Below, piece after piece: positions 17,131 to 26,758 of a stretch of DNA of 64,000 nt. How positions within the stretch are numbered: position 1 is the stretch's first letter; every line of letters begins with the position of its first letter. The stretch is from Acidobacteriota bacterium (GTDB taxonomy: Bacteria; Acidobacteriota; Terriglobia; Acidiferrales; UBA7541), in assembly GCA_016201285.1 (NCBI GenBank), contig JACQDE010000085.1, positions 17,760 to 81,759 of the forward strand, written 5' to 3'. The notes below the pieces were generated by a model, which saw only the letters and a list, made by a program, of their open reading frames with translations, did not search any database and had not been told where the DNA came from. Made by a program: the position numbers and the translations under genes.

Positions 17131-18678
17131 ATGGCACAAAGTCAATTCACACGTTGGGAGCCTGAGGATCAGGCCTTCTGGGAGGACACGGGCAAAGGGA
17201 TTGCCATTCGCAACCTGGTGATCTCTGTGCCGTGCCTCCTCTGCGCGTTCGCCGTCTGGTCGTATTGGTCCATCATCGCGGTGCAAATGAAAAACCTAGG
17301 TTTCCCGTTCAGCCAGCAGCAACTGTTTACCCTGACCGCCGTTGCCGGACTGACGGGAGCCACGCTCCGCATTCCCAATTCGTTTCTCATTGCCATCGCG
17401 GGGGGTCGCAATGTTGTGGCCCTCAGCACGGCATTCCTTCTCATTCCCGCATTCGGGGCCGGAATCGCGCTACAAAACAAGACCACCCCATTCGAGACGT
17501 TTGTTATCCTGGCCGCGCTTTCGGGTTTTGGCGGCGGGAATTTTGCCTCCTCGATGTCCAACATCAGTCCTTTCTTCCCCAAGCGCATGCAGGGCGCCGC
17601 GCTCGGCGTCAACGCCGGCGTCGGCAATCTCGGCGTCAGTTTGATGCAAATCCTGTTGCCTTTCGTGATGACGTTTGCAGTGTTTGGCGCGATGGGGGGC
17701 GACGGTCTTCCTTTACCCGCCGCTATCGGGGGCAAGGCGGCCGGCACGCTGGTGTGGATTCAAAACTGCGGCCTGATTTGGGTGCCTGTTCTATTCGCAC
17801 TGGCGATTGCGGCCTGGATCGGGATGAACAATTTGCCGATGCACCAGTTCGGCTCCCTGCCGATGGCCATCGTGAAGATTGTCGGACTTCACCTGATTGG
17901 CTTTGCTGGAGCGGCCATCGGCCTATGGCTGCTGCTGGCTCAGAAATGGAGCATGTGGCTGGCACTGCCTGTCACGATCGTCGCCACGCTCTTGCTGATG
18001 AAACTCCTGCCCGGCGAAGTGGCCCAGAACTTGAAGAAGCAGTTCGCCATCTTCAATTCGAAGCACACTTGGATCATGACCTGGCTCTACGTCATGACCT
18101 TCGGATCGTTCATCGGTTATTCGATGGCATTGCCTTTGCTGATTCGTGTTGTTTTCGGGACACTGCCGGACGGCAGCTCGAACCCCCACGCACCGAACCC
18201 GTTCACCTATGCATGGCTTGGCCCGCTGGTCGGTTCTGTGATTCGTCCGGTGGGCGGCTGGCTCTCAGACAAACTGAGCGGCGCGCGCGTCACCCAATGG
18301 TCAACGGCGGTGATGATTCTGGCCGCCCTGGGCGTTGCACACTACATCAAGCTGGCCGCGAATTCCCCGGCGCCGGAGCAGCACTTTGTTTCGTTCCTTG
18401 TTCTGTTTCTCACTCTCTTTCTAACTGCCGGTGTCGGCAACGGCTCAACCTTCCGGATGATTCCGATCATTTTCGATCGAGTCCAAGCAGGCCCCGTGCT
18501 TGGCTGGTCTTCCGCTGTGGGCGCATATGGAGCTTTTATCATCCCGAAGGTGTTTGGCGCGCAGATCGAGGCTAAGACGCCAGAATATGCGCTGTACGGC
18601 TTTGGCGCCTACTACATGAGCTGCCTAATTCTGAATTGGTGGTTTTATGCCCGCAAGAATGCGGAGATTCCCTGTTAG
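17131..18678 (+). CDS. narT: Second NarK/NarT-type nitrate/nitrite transporter
   Basis: Major facilitator protein of 515 residues with the nitrate-porter features GAGIALQNKTTPFE, GGGNFASSMSNISPFFP and GVGNGSTFRMIPIIF. Additional hydrophobic segments around residues 245-290 (VGLHLIGFAGAAIGLWLLL and the following helix) suggest about fourteen helices rather than twelve. The ATG at 17131 follows AAAGGAG, 26 bases after the first transporter. Two consecutive NarK paralogues at the end of the nar operon mirror the narK-narT pair of Thermus; one may be a nitrate/proton symporter and the other a nitrate/nitrite antiporter, but the roles cannot be assigned from sequence. Confidence 0.88.
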   Translation: MAQSQFTRWEPEDQAFWEDTGKGIAIRNLVISVPCLLCAFAVWSYWSIIAVQMKNLGFPFSQQQLFTLTAVAGLTGATLRIPNSFLIAIAGGRNVVALSTAFLLIPAFGAGIALQNKTTPFETFVILAALSGFGGGNFASSMSNISPFFPKRMQGAALGVNAGVGNLGVSLMQILLPFVMTFAVFGAMGGDGLPLPAAIGGKAAGTLVWIQNCGLIWVPVLFALAIAAWIGMNNLPMHQFGSLPMAIVKIVGLHLIGFAGAAIGLWLLLAQKWSMWLALPVTIVATLLLMKLLPGEVAQNLKKQFAIFNSKHTWIMTWLYVMTFGSFIGYSMALPLLIRVVFGTLPDGSSNPHAPNPFTYAWLGPLVGSVIRPVGGWLSDKLSGARVTQWSTAVMILAALGVAHYIKLAANSPAPEQHFVSFLVLFLTLFLTAGVGNGSTFRMIPIIFDRVQAGPVLGWSSAVGAYGAFIIPKVFGAQIEAKTPEYALYGFGAYYMSCLILNWWFYARKNAEIPC

Positions 18679-18693
18679 GCAAGGAGCCCCGGT

Positions 18694-19347
18694 GTGCGCA
18701 CGTCCATCCTGACGCTCGTCCTCCTGGCGGCCCTGGCATTCACCCTGCTGACTTTGGCCAGTTCGCTCGGGAGTGTCCACATCCCGGGCAACGACCAGGG
18801 GTATGAACCGGTACAGCCGATCAACTTTTCGCATCGTCTGCACGCGGGCGAAATGCAGATCTCCTGTCTCTATTGCCACGCTGGCGCGGGCCGGAGCCGT
18901 CATGCGGGTGTGCCGGCGGCCAACGTGTGCATGAATTGTCACCGTTTCGTCTCCGCACCGCTGGGTCTCGTCCGCGCGGAAGACGCGCAGGCGCAGAAGG
19001 AAAAGCGCGAGCCCCGGCGCATGGTGTCACCTGAGATCCAGAAGCTCTACACGGCGCTGGCTCTCAACGACCAGATGCAGCCGGACCCGGCGCACAAGCC
19101 GCGTCCGATCGAATGGGTGAAGGTGCACAACCTTCCCGACTTCGTCTATTTCGACCACCGTCCGCACGTGAGCGCCGGCGTGGACTGCCAGACGTGCCAC
19201 GGGCCGATGGAAACGATGGAGCGCGTCCGGCAGTCCGCGGACCTTGCGATGGGCTGGTGCGTGAACTGCCACCGCACTTCAAATCAGACCGGCGTGGCCG
19301 GAAAGAAAGTCCAAGCCCCGACCGATTGTTCGGCGTGCCATTACTGA
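18694..19347 (+). CDS. actA: Alternative complex III subunit A, pentaheme cytochrome c
   Basis: This 217-residue protein has an N-terminal membrane helix (TSILTLVLLAALAFTLLTL) and five CxxCH heme motifs (CLYCH, CMNCH, CQTCH, CVNCH, CSACH), the number known for ActA. Alternative complex III oxidises menaquinol and reduces periplasmic cytochrome c or an oxidase. The GTG start at 18694 lies behind AAGGAG, 15 bases after the second nitrate transporter, so it is probably in the same transcript as nar. All six act genes follow in canonical order. Confidence 0.92.
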   Translation: MRTSILTLVLLAALAFTLLTLASSLGSVHIPGNDQGYEPVQPINFSHRLHAGEMQISCLYCHAGAGRSRHAGVPAANVCMNCHRFVSAPLGLVRAEDAQAQKEKREPRRMVSPEIQKLYTALALNDQMQPDPAHKPRPIEWVKVHNLPDFVYFDHRPHVSAGVDCQTCHGPMETMERVRQSADLAMGWCVNCHRTSNQTGVAGKKVQAPTDCSACHY

Positions 19348-19362
19348 GCGACAGGATCGTCT

Positions 19363-22300
19363 ATGCCGGAGAACACATCAAAGCATTTCTGGAAGAGCTT
19401 GGAGGAGCGCGACGCGGACCTAGTTCAAATTGCGTCCGCCGGCGACGAATTCCCCGAAGACTTGACCACGCTGAGAGACGGTTTCGGCCGCCGCGATTTC
19501 CTGAAGGCCGCGGGCTTCACGCTCGCCACAGCCGCCATGGCCGGCTGCGGGCGTGCGCCGGTGCAGAAAGCCATTCCGTTTCTCGTGCAGCCAGAGGAAA
19601 TCACTCCAGGCGTCGCCTACTTTTACGCCTCCACCTGCGATGGTTGCAGTGCTGGTTGCGGGCTGCTGGTGAAAAACCGCGACGGTCGTCCGATCAAGCT
19701 CGAGGGCAACCCTGAACACCCCATGTCCCGCGGCGGGCTTTGCGCCGTAGGCCAAGCGTCACTGCTTGGGCTCTATGATTCCACGCGCTACTTGCAGCCA
19801 CAGGAGCAAGGAACCCCAACCACATGGGAGGAGGCTGACCGCGCGATTGCGGCGCAACTTCAGACCGTTCGAATGAACCGCGGCGCCATCCGCTTCCTGA
19901 CGGGAACAGTCACCAGTCCGACCAGCCGTGCGATGATCGGCAGCTTCCTGCGTGGGTTTGCCGACGGGCGACACGTGTCCTACGACCCGCTCTCCATCTC
20001 TGCCATTCTTGACGCGTACGAGCGCACGCACGGGGCTCGAGTATTGCCGCGCTGCCGCTTCGACCGGGTCGACGTCATCGCCAGCTTCGATGCGGATTTT
20101 CTGGGCACGTGGATCTCGCCAGTGGAATTCACCGCTGGCTACCGCGCGGGACGCGCACTGGAAGGCGAGCATCCGCGGATGTCCTATCACGTGCAGTTCG
20201 AATCCCGCATGTCGGTGACCGGAAGCAAGGCTGACCGCCGCGTGCGAGTTGCGCCGAGCGAACTGGGACTCGTGATGTCGCAACTTGCAGTGCGCGTTGC
20301 CCGCAAGGCGGGCGCTGGGATTTCCTGGAGCGTGTCGGATTCCTCCGTGCCTGTAAAGGTGCTTGACGATCTCGCGGAGCGGCTCTGGCAGGCGCGCGGT
20401 CGCAGCCTCGTCGTTTGTGGAGAGCAGGACGTGCAGGCGCAAGTGCTGTGCAATTTCCTCAACCACCTCCTCAACAACTACGGCGCCACGCTGGATACCG
20501 AACGGCCCTCGTACCAGCGGCAGGGCAATGAGCGCGAACTGGAAACGTTGGTGCGCGATCTGCGTGACGGCAAGGTTGCCGCGCTGTTCATCCACGGCGT
20601 CAACCCGGTATTCGATCTTCCCGGCGGGGACGAGTTGTCTGCGCTCTTGAAGAAAGTCTCGCTGGTGGTCAGTTTTGCCGAGCGGCCGGATGAGACTTCG
20701 GCCCTTGCGCACTTCGTCTGCCCCGAGCCGCACCGTTTGGAATCCTGGGCGGATGCGGAGGCTGTGGCCGGCACGCTGAGCCTCGCTCAGCCAACGATTC
20801 ACCCCATCGGCACGAACCGCGCTCTGATCGAGTCCCTGTCCTCGTGGATGGGCGCACCAAAGCCTGCTTACGACATCCTCCGGGATCGTTGGCAAGCGAG
20901 CGTTTTCTCGCGGCAGAAGAAGGAACGCTCTTTCCAGGCATTCTGGGACCGCTCGGTGCACGATGGCTTCGCCGAAGTTGAACCTGAACGCGCGAAGCTG
21001 CAGTCCTTCAAGATGGCGGCCGTCCAGCCCGTGCCGGGCGGCAAGGCTCCGGCAGCGGGTGCCTTCGCACTTGTTCTGTACCCGAAGGTTGGCATCCTGG
21101 ACGGCCGCCACTCTCACAACCCATGGTTGCAGGAGTTGCCGGACCCAATTACCAAGGTTGCCTGGGACAACTATGCGTGCCTTTCACCTGCGGCGGCTGC
21201 GCGGTTGGGAGTCGCCGACGGCGATGTCGTCCGGATTGAACTGGGCGCGGGCGGTGCAGCGAAGACGTTGGAGTTGCCGGTCTGCGTGCAGCCGGGCCAG
21301 CACGAGCAGACGGTGGCAGTCGCGTGCGGCTATGGCGGCAAAGCTACGGAGCGCTTCACGCAAGTCGGTCCGCGCTGGTTTCAGGCGAAACTGAGCGTGG
21401 GCGAAAATGGCCGCGTAGGAAAGAATGTTGCGCCGCTCGCCGAATTGCGCGATGGCGCTCTGCGGTACGCGCAAGCGAATGTTTCGCTCGTGAAGACGGG
21501 CAAGAAGCAGCCGCTGGCCTGCACGCAAGACCATCACAGCATCAGGGTGCCGGAGAAGCTCGCGCTTCCAGGAGGCGAACGCCGGGAAATTATTCAGGAA
21601 ACGACGCTGCCTGTGCTCCTTTCAGGTGAACGTGGGGCGAAGCACGAAGCGCACTCAGGGCAGAACACGGAGATGTGGCCCGAGGACCATCCTTCTCCGG
21701 GTCACCGCTGGGCGATGGTGATTGACCTCTCTGCCTGCACGGGCTGTTCGGCCTGTGTTGTGGCGTGCCAGGCCGAAAACAACATCCCGGTGGTGGGCCG
21801 CGATGAAGTCCGCCGGCGCCGCGCCATGCACTGGATGCGCGTGGACCGCTACTACTCGGGACCGGATGACGAGGTGGACGTTGCCCACCAGCCGATGTTT
21901 TGCCAGCAGTGCGGGCATGCTTCTTGCGAGACAGTCTGCCCCGTACTGGCCACTGTGCACAGCGAAGAAGGGCTGAACCAGCAGGTCTACAACCGCTGCG
22001 TGGGCACGCGCTATTGCGCCAACAATTGCGCCTACAAGGTCCGCCGGTTTAACTGGTTCGACTACCCCCGCGAGGAACGGCTCCAGAACATGGCTCTCAA
22101 CCCCGATGTCACAGTCCGCAGCCGCGGCGTGATGGAAAAGTGCACATTCTGTGTGCAGCGCATCCAAGCGGCCAAAATCGAGGCCAAGCAGCGCGGCGAA
22201 AAGCTTTCCGACGGTGCCATCCGGACGGCCTGCCAACAGTCGTGTCCCGCGCAGGCCATCGTGTTCGGTGATCGCAACGATCCAGTGAGCAAGGTGTCGC

Positions 22301-22422
22301 AGTTGCTGCGGAGCGGCCGCCGGTACGCCGTGCTCGGCGAATACAATTTCCAGCCGTCCGTAGGCTATCTCAAGATCGTCCGAAACCGCCCGGAGGGCGA
22401 AGGGGAAAGGCACAATGGCTGA
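19363..22422 (+). CDS. actB: Alternative complex III subunit B, molybdopterin-like plus iron-sulfur protein
   Basis: This is a 1019-residue fusion. The N-terminus has a twin-arginine motif RRDFLKAAG (residues 43-51) followed by a lipobox-like MAGC (Cys62), so it is exported and possibly lipidated. A molybdopterin-oxidoreductase-like domain follows, with an N-terminal Cys set (CDGCSAGC). A ferredoxin domain lies from about residue 780 with CTGCSACVVACQ, CQQCGHASCETVCP and further cysteine groups, in all enough for four clusters. In characterised ActB the B1 part binds no molybdenum; whether that holds here is not visible. It is 15 bases from actA and overlaps actC by eight bases. Confidence 0.93.
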   Translation: MPENTSKHFWKSLEERDADLVQIASAGDEFPEDLTTLRDGFGRRDFLKAAGFTLATAAMAGCGRAPVQKAIPFLVQPEEITPGVAYFYASTCDGCSAGCGLLVKNRDGRPIKLEGNPEHPMSRGGLCAVGQASLLGLYDSTRYLQPQEQGTPTTWEEADRAIAAQLQTVRMNRGAIRFLTGTVTSPTSRAMIGSFLRGFADGRHVSYDPLSISAILDAYERTHGARVLPRCRFDRVDVIASFDADFLGTWISPVEFTAGYRAGRALEGEHPRMSYHVQFESRMSVTGSKADRRVRVAPSELGLVMSQLAVRVARKAGAGISWSVSDSSVPVKVLDDLAERLWQARGRSLVVCGEQDVQAQVLCNFLNHLLNNYGATLDTERPSYQRQGNERELETLVRDLRDGKVAALFIHGVNPVFDLPGGDELSALLKKVSLVVSFAERPDETSALAHFVCPEPHRLESWADAEAVAGTLSLAQPTIHPIGTNRALIESLSSWMGAPKPAYDILRDRWQASVFSRQKKERSFQAFWDRSVHDGFAEVEPERAKLQSFKMAAVQPVPGGKAPAAGAFALVLYPKVGILDGRHSHNPWLQELPDPITKVAWDNYACLSPAAAARLGVADGDVVRIELGAGGAAKTLELPVCVQPGQHEQTVAVACGYGGKATERFTQVGPRWFQAKLSVGENGRVGKNVAPLAELRDGALRYAQANVSLVKTGKKQPLACTQDHHSIRVPEKLALPGGERREIIQETTLPVLLSGERGAKHEAHSGQNTEMWPEDHPSPGHRWAMVIDLSACTGCSACVVACQAENNIPVVGRDEVRRRRAMHWMRVDRYYSGPDDEVDVAHQPMFCQQCGHASCETVCPVLATVHSEEGLNQQVYNRCVGTRYCANNCAYKVRRFNWFDYPREERLQNMALNPDVTVRSRGVMEKCTFCVQRIQAAKIEAKQRGEKLSDGAIRTACQQSCPAQAIVFGDRNDPVSKVSQLLRSGRRYAVLGEYNFQPSVGYLKIVRNRPEGEGERHNG

Positions 22423-23857
22423 GGCATACCCGGTCTTGCATGAGCCTTGGCTGGTGGGCTCAAAGTCGCCCGCCCAAGTGACGGAAGATGTTTGCTCCAC
22501 GATGGAGCGCAAGCCCACCGCCGTGTGGTGGATTGGGCTTGCGGTCTCGCTGTTCTTTCTCGGTGTTGGCGTTGTTGCAGTTACATACCAGATTGCCACC
22601 GGCATCGGCACGTGGGGATTGAACAACACGGTCGGCTGGGCTTTCGACATCACGAACTTCGTTTTCTGGATCGGCATCGGCCACGCGGGCACGCTGATCT
22701 CTGCCATTCTCTTCCTGTTCCGCCAGCGGTGGCGCACTTCGGTGAACCGGTCGGCGGAAGCAATGACCATCTTTGCCGTCATCTGCGCTGGCATTTTTCC
22801 CGTGATTCACATGGGCCGCCCCTGGCTGGCCTTCTGGATGTTTCCGTACCCGAACTATCGCGGACCCCTCTGGATCAACTTCCGCTCGCCGCTGGTCTGG
22901 GACGCGTTTGCTATCAGCACGTACTTTACGATCTCGCTGGTCTTCTGGTACCTGGGCTTAATTCCGGACCTCGCCACGGTGCGCGATCGCACGCAATCGG
23001 GCTGGCGGCGCAAGCTGGCCGGCGTGCTTTGCCTCGGCTGGAACAGTTCGTACCGCACGTGGCAACGCTACGAAACCGTGTATATGCTCCTGGCCGGTCT
23101 GGCCACGCCGCTCGTCGTTTCTGTGCACACGATTGTGAGCTGGGACTTCGCCACTGCCGTCATCCCCGGCTGGCACACGACGATCTTTCCGCCGTACTTT
23201 GTTGCCGGCGCGATTTTCTCCGGCATGGCCATGGTGCTGACGCTCATGCTCGTGGCACGCAAGGCAATGGGCCTGGAGGATTTCATCACCCAGAGGCACG
23301 TCGGCGCGATGTGCAAAATCGTGCTGGCCACCAGCGGCATTGTCGCCCTGGCCTATGCGACTGAATTCTTCACTGCGTTTTACTCCGGGAATCCGTACGA
23401 GCAATTCGCCTTCTGGAACCGCGCCTTCGGGCCGATGGGCTGGGGCTACTGGATCATGGTGTCCTGCAACATTGTCATTCCGCAGTTGCTCTGGTCCAGG
23501 CGGGTGCGCTCCAGCTTTGTTGCGGTCTTTGTGATCGCGATTCTTGTGAACGTCGGCATGTGGTTTGAACGATTCGTCATCATTGTCACGTCGCTCCATC
23601 GTGACTTCCTGCCTTCTAACTGGATGAGCTATACGCCGACGATCATCGAACTGGCTACGCTGGCCGGGAGCTTCGGCCTCTTCTTCACATGTTTCTTGTT
23701 GTTCTGCCGGTTCGTTCCGGTGATTGCCATCGCGGAAGTGAAGGGCATCTTGCGCCACGACCAGCGGCATGAAGCGCCACGGGCCCACACCCTGGCCGGC
23801 CACGCGCCGGCGCCAGCCACGGCCCTGCGCGGCTCCGCGGAGGAGGTGCACCCATGA
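22415..23857 (+). CDS. actC: Alternative complex III subunit C, NrfD-like membrane protein
   Basis: NrfD/PsrC-family integral membrane subunit of 480 residues with about ten hydrophobic helices, expected to hold a quinol site on the periplasmic side. Typical stretches are FWIGIGHAGTLISAILFL, GRPWLAFWMFPYPN and FEFLTAFYSGN-like AYATEFFTAFYSGNPYE. Both ends overlap neighbours (actB by eight bases, actD by four), indicating coupled translation. Confidence 0.92.
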   Translation: MAEAYPVLHEPWLVGSKSPAQVTEDVCSTMERKPTAVWWIGLAVSLFFLGVGVVAVTYQIATGIGTWGLNNTVGWAFDITNFVFWIGIGHAGTLISAILFLFRQRWRTSVNRSAEAMTIFAVICAGIFPVIHMGRPWLAFWMFPYPNYRGPLWINFRSPLVWDAFAISTYFTISLVFWYLGLIPDLATVRDRTQSGWRRKLAGVLCLGWNSSYRTWQRYETVYMLLAGLATPLVVSVHTIVSWDFATAVIPGWHTTIFPPYFVAGAIFSGMAMVLTLMLVARKAMGLEDFITQRHVGAMCKIVLATSGIVALAYATEFFTAFYSGNPYEQFAFWNRAFGPMGWGYWIMVSCNIVIPQLLWSRRVRSSFVAVFVIAILVNVGMWFERFVIIVTSLHRDFLPSNWMSYTPTIIELATLAGSFGLFFTCFLLFCRFVPVIAIAEVKGILRHDQRHEAPRAHTLAGHAPAPATALRGSAEEVHP

Positions 23858-24384
23858 GCCGCCGCCTGCTGCTCGGTGTTTTTGGGAAAGAACAGGACAT
23901 CCTGGGTGTCACCAGCGCCGCCCGCAAGAGCGGCTACAAGATCGTGGATGTTTATGCGCCATACGCCGTGCACGGCCTCGACCACGCCATGGGCCTCGGG
24001 CCCTCGCGCCTGCCGCGAGTCTGTTTTGCGCTGGGGCTGTTCGGCGCGGCGGTGAAGGTCTGGTTCGAGTTCTGGACCACGGCGCAGGACTGGCCGATCA
24101 ACGTCGGCGGCAAGCCGTGGAACTCGCTGCCGGCCTTCGTCCCGGTCACCTTTGAAGTGATGGTGCTCTTCGCCGGCCTGAGCACCGTCTTTGCGTTCTT
24201 TTATGTCAGCGGGCTGTGGCCGGGGAAAAAGGCGGCCATCGTGGACCCGCACGTCACCAACGACCAGTTCATCCTTGTGCTCGAGCAATCCGATGCTGCG
24301 TTCGACATTTCTCGCGTCAAGCGTCTGTTCGAGGCGTTCAATGTGCTCCGCATCGAGGAGCGCCTGGCTGAGGAGGCGCGCTGA
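23854..24384 (+). CDS. actD: Alternative complex III subunit D (DUF3341)
   Basis: This 176-residue protein has an N-terminal soluble part (LLLGVFGKEQDILGVTSAAR) resembling a sensor-like DUF3341 fold and two membrane helices (VCFALGLFGAAVKVWFEFW and FEVMVLFAGLSTVFAFFYV). It is the ActD peripheral membrane subunit in the standard operon order. It overlaps actC (ATGA) and actE (TGATG). Confidence 0.9.
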   Translation: MSRRLLLGVFGKEQDILGVTSAARKSGYKIVDVYAPYAVHGLDHAMGLGPSRLPRVCFALGLFGAAVKVWFEFWTTAQDWPINVGGKPWNSLPAFVPVTFEVMVLFAGLSTVFAFFYVSGLWPGKKAAIVDPHVTNDQFILVLEQSDAAFDISRVKRLFEAFNVLRIEERLAEEAR

Positions 24385-24980
24385 TGTCCCGAAAGTTACT
24401 GAACGCAATTTTGTTTCTAGCGCTTCTTGGTACGGTTTTGCTTCACTGGGCCGTTCGCAGAGATATCACCCAGCGCAATCGTGAATTCATTCCGGAGATG
24501 GTGCGCTCGGTGCCGTATGATTCATTTGCTCCCAATCCAAGCACGCCCGATGGCAAGACACTTCAGGTTCCGGTGCCGGGAACAATTCCGCGCGGCTATC
24601 TGCCGATTCACTACCAGCCGACGCCCGAAGATGCCAAGCGCGCCGGGGAGGAACTGACGAATCCATATTCGGCGTCGGACGGCCGAGCGCTCGACCGCGG
24701 CTCGTATCTCTACTTCAATTTCTGCCAGACCTGTCACGGTCCGATCGGTATGGGCGACGGCGCCGTGGTGCTTCGCGGATTTCCGGCGCCACCTTCGCTC
24801 ACGGCGCCGAACGCCATGCAACTGAAAGACGGACAGATCTTTCACATCCTTACGTACGGGCAGAAAAACATGGCCGCGTATGCGTCGCAGCTTTCGCGCG
24901 AAGATCGCTGGAAGGTGATTCTGTACGTTCGTTCGCTCCAAAAGCCGGCCGGGGCCGCTACAACCGGGGGGCAGCCATGA
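24384..24980 (+). CDS. actE: Alternative complex III subunit E, monoheme cytochrome c
   Basis: This 198-residue membrane-anchored cytochrome has an N-terminal hydrophobic segment (LLNAILFLALLGTVLLHW) and a single heme motif CQTCH near residue 115 with a downstream Met (KNMAAYASQL) as the likely distal ligand. It matches ActE, which passes electrons out of the complex. It overlaps actD and actF by one and four bases. Confidence 0.91.
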   Translation: MSRKLLNAILFLALLGTVLLHWAVRRDITQRNREFIPEMVRSVPYDSFAPNPSTPDGKTLQVPVPGTIPRGYLPIHYQPTPEDAKRAGEELTNPYSASDGRALDRGSYLYFNFCQTCHGPIGMGDGAVVLRGFPAPPSLTAPNAMQLKDGQIFHILTYGQKNMAAYASQLSREDRWKVILYVRSLQKPAGAATTGGQP

Positions 24981-26152
24981 ATTTGCACCAGGCCGAATTC
25001 AACTTGTCGCCGGAACTCACACGCCTCTTCAGCGTGTTCGTGCTTCTTGGTGTGGCTGTCATGCTGGTCGGACTTGGGATGGCGCCGGAGCGCGTCTGGC
25101 CGAGCCTTCTGCTGGTCAGCTATTTTGTCCTGGGGATGGGGCTCGCGGCGGTTGTGTTTATTGCTCTGCAATACGTGACCAATGGTGCTTGGGGTGTCGC
25201 GATCCGGCGCGTCCCGGAGGCCATGACCGTTTTCATTCTCGCCGGCGCGCTGGGGCTGGCCGTGGTTTTTCTCGCGCATCGCTCGCTTTACTCGTGGACG
25301 GCGGCTGCCCATGATGCGGGCAACACCGCTGCGTGGTTCAAGCGCTTCTGGCTGACCTGGCCGTTTTTCCTTGCCCGCGCCGTTGTTTACCTACTTGTCT
25401 GGATAGCCTTCGCCCGCGCTATCGCTCGCAACTCGCAGCTTCAAGATCGGGATGGCGACGTAGCCTACACGCACCGCAACGCGCGGCTTTCTGCCTTGTT
25501 CCTGGTCGTCTTTGGCATTACCCTCTGGCTCGCGAGCTACGACTGGCTGATGTCGCTCGAGCCGGAGTGGTTCAGCACGATCTTCGGGATGTACAGCTTT
25601 TCCGGGCTGTTCGCCAGCGGCATCGCGGCGATCATCATATTTGCCGTTGCCCTGCAGAAGTTGGGGCCGCTCGAAGGTATTCTTCGTGAAGATCACTTGC
25701 ACGATCTTGGCAAGCTGCTTTTCGCGTTCAGCACTTTCTGGGCGTACATTTGGTTCTGCCAGTACATGCTGATCTGGTACACGGATATTCCGGAGGAAAC
25801 GGGTTACTTTGTGAAGCGCATGCAGGGTACCTGGCGGCCGCTCTTTCTTCTGAACTTCATGTTGAACTGGACGGTTCCGTTCCTGGCGCTTCTGCCGCGG
25901 GCTACGAAGCGCACGCCGAGCCTGCTGGTGAAGGTGGCCGTCATCGTTCTGCTGGGGCGCTGGCTCGATCTCTATCTGATCATCCTTCCGCCGTTCATGG
26001 GCCATAAGCCTTCATTCGGAGCATGGGAGTTTGGCTTGATGCTGGGAGCAATTGGCGCGAGCGCGCTGCTATTCTTCCGCGCGCTTCGCAGGGCCGCACC
26101 TGTTCCCATGCGCGATCCGTGGCTCTCCGATAGCCTCCACCATCATCAGTAG
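24977..26152 (+). CDS. actF: Alternative complex III subunit F, NrfD-like membrane protein
   Basis: Second NrfD-like integral membrane subunit, 391 residues, about ten helices, paralogous to ActC. Recognisable segments are FWAYIWFCQYMLIWYTDIPEE (shown here in parts as FWAYIWFCQYML and IWYTDIPEE) and LLNFMLNWTVPFLALLPR. It closes the act operon. The next gene starts 96 bases later, and no cytochrome oxidase genes follow, unlike many act loci. Confidence 0.91.
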   Translation: MNLHQAEFNLSPELTRLFSVFVLLGVAVMLVGLGMAPERVWPSLLLVSYFVLGMGLAAVVFIALQYVTNGAWGVAIRRVPEAMTVFILAGALGLAVVFLAHRSLYSWTAAAHDAGNTAAWFKRFWLTWPFFLARAVVYLLVWIAFARAIARNSQLQDRDGDVAYTHRNARLSALFLVVFGITLWLASYDWLMSLEPEWFSTIFGMYSFSGLFASGIAAIIIFAVALQKLGPLEGILREDHLHDLGKLLFAFSTFWAYIWFCQYMLIWYTDIPEETGYFVKRMQGTWRPLFLLNFMLNWTVPFLALLPRATKRTPSLLVKVAVIVLLGRWLDLYLIILPPFMGHKPSFGAWEFGLMLGAIGASALLFFRALRRAAPVPMRDPWLSDSLHHHQ

Positions 26153-26248
26153 CGCAGTCTCACAGCCGGGCGTCTGGAGGATCGGCTTTGCAAGCTTGGC
26201 CTGGGAGGCTGCATTCATTATCATGCTTGGCAGGAGGCCCCTTTCTAA

Positions 26249-26758
26249 ATGAACGCACCGCACGTGCACCTGCTGCTCAACCATCTCCCGGTCTTCGGGG
26301 CCGCGTTTGGGCTCCTGCTTCTGTTGGCGGCGCTTCTGAGAAAGAGCGGGGAATTGACGAAAATCAGCCTGGCGGTTTTTCTGCTCACCGCCTTGATTGC
26401 GATTCCTGCGTATCTTTCCGGCGAGCCCTCGGAAGATTACGTCAAAGACCTCCCGGGGGTCTCCAAGGACATGATTGAAGAGCATGAAGAATCGGCCGTG
26501 TTTTCCATGGCGGGGGTCGAGATTCTTGGAATTCTGGCTCTCGCGGCCCTGTGGCTTTCTCGCCACTCGAGTGAGGTGCCACGCTGGGCGGTTCTGACGA
26601 CCCTGATCCTTGCTCTTGCGACCACCGGACTGATGGCCCGAACGGCCAACCTGGGAGGACAGATCCGCCACTCGGAGATCCGTGGCACATCCGGGACATC
26701 GCCAACAGAGATGGGTACGACCAAGCCCGAGAAACCATCCAAAGACGATAAAGAATAA
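26249..26758 (+). CDS. Small membrane protein (DUF2231-like)
   Basis: This 169-residue protein begins MNAPHVHLLLNHLPVFGAAFG, a His-rich opening seen in a family of membrane proteins often found next to cytochrome genes, and has four hydrophobic helices with a charged soluble loop between helices 2 and 3 (EDYVKDLPGVSKDMIEEHEE). The C-terminal tail is hydrophilic. The conserved histidines in helix 1 could bind heme, but that is speculation. It follows actF by 96 bases on the same strand. Confidence 0.65.
   Translation: MNAPHVHLLLNHLPVFGAAFGLLLLLAALLRKSGELTKISLAVFLLTALIAIPAYLSGEPSEDYVKDLPGVSKDMIEEHEESAVFSMAGVEILGILALAALWLSRHSSEVPRWAVLTTLILALATTGLMARTANLGGQIRHSEIRGTSGTSPTEMGTTKPEKPSKDDKE

Noticed and set aside
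15632..17137. Long leftward open frame (about 500 codons) opposite narK
   Set aside because: Its composition is dominated by His, Arg, Asp and Gln, and the forward strand encodes a clear transporter with a good ribosome site.
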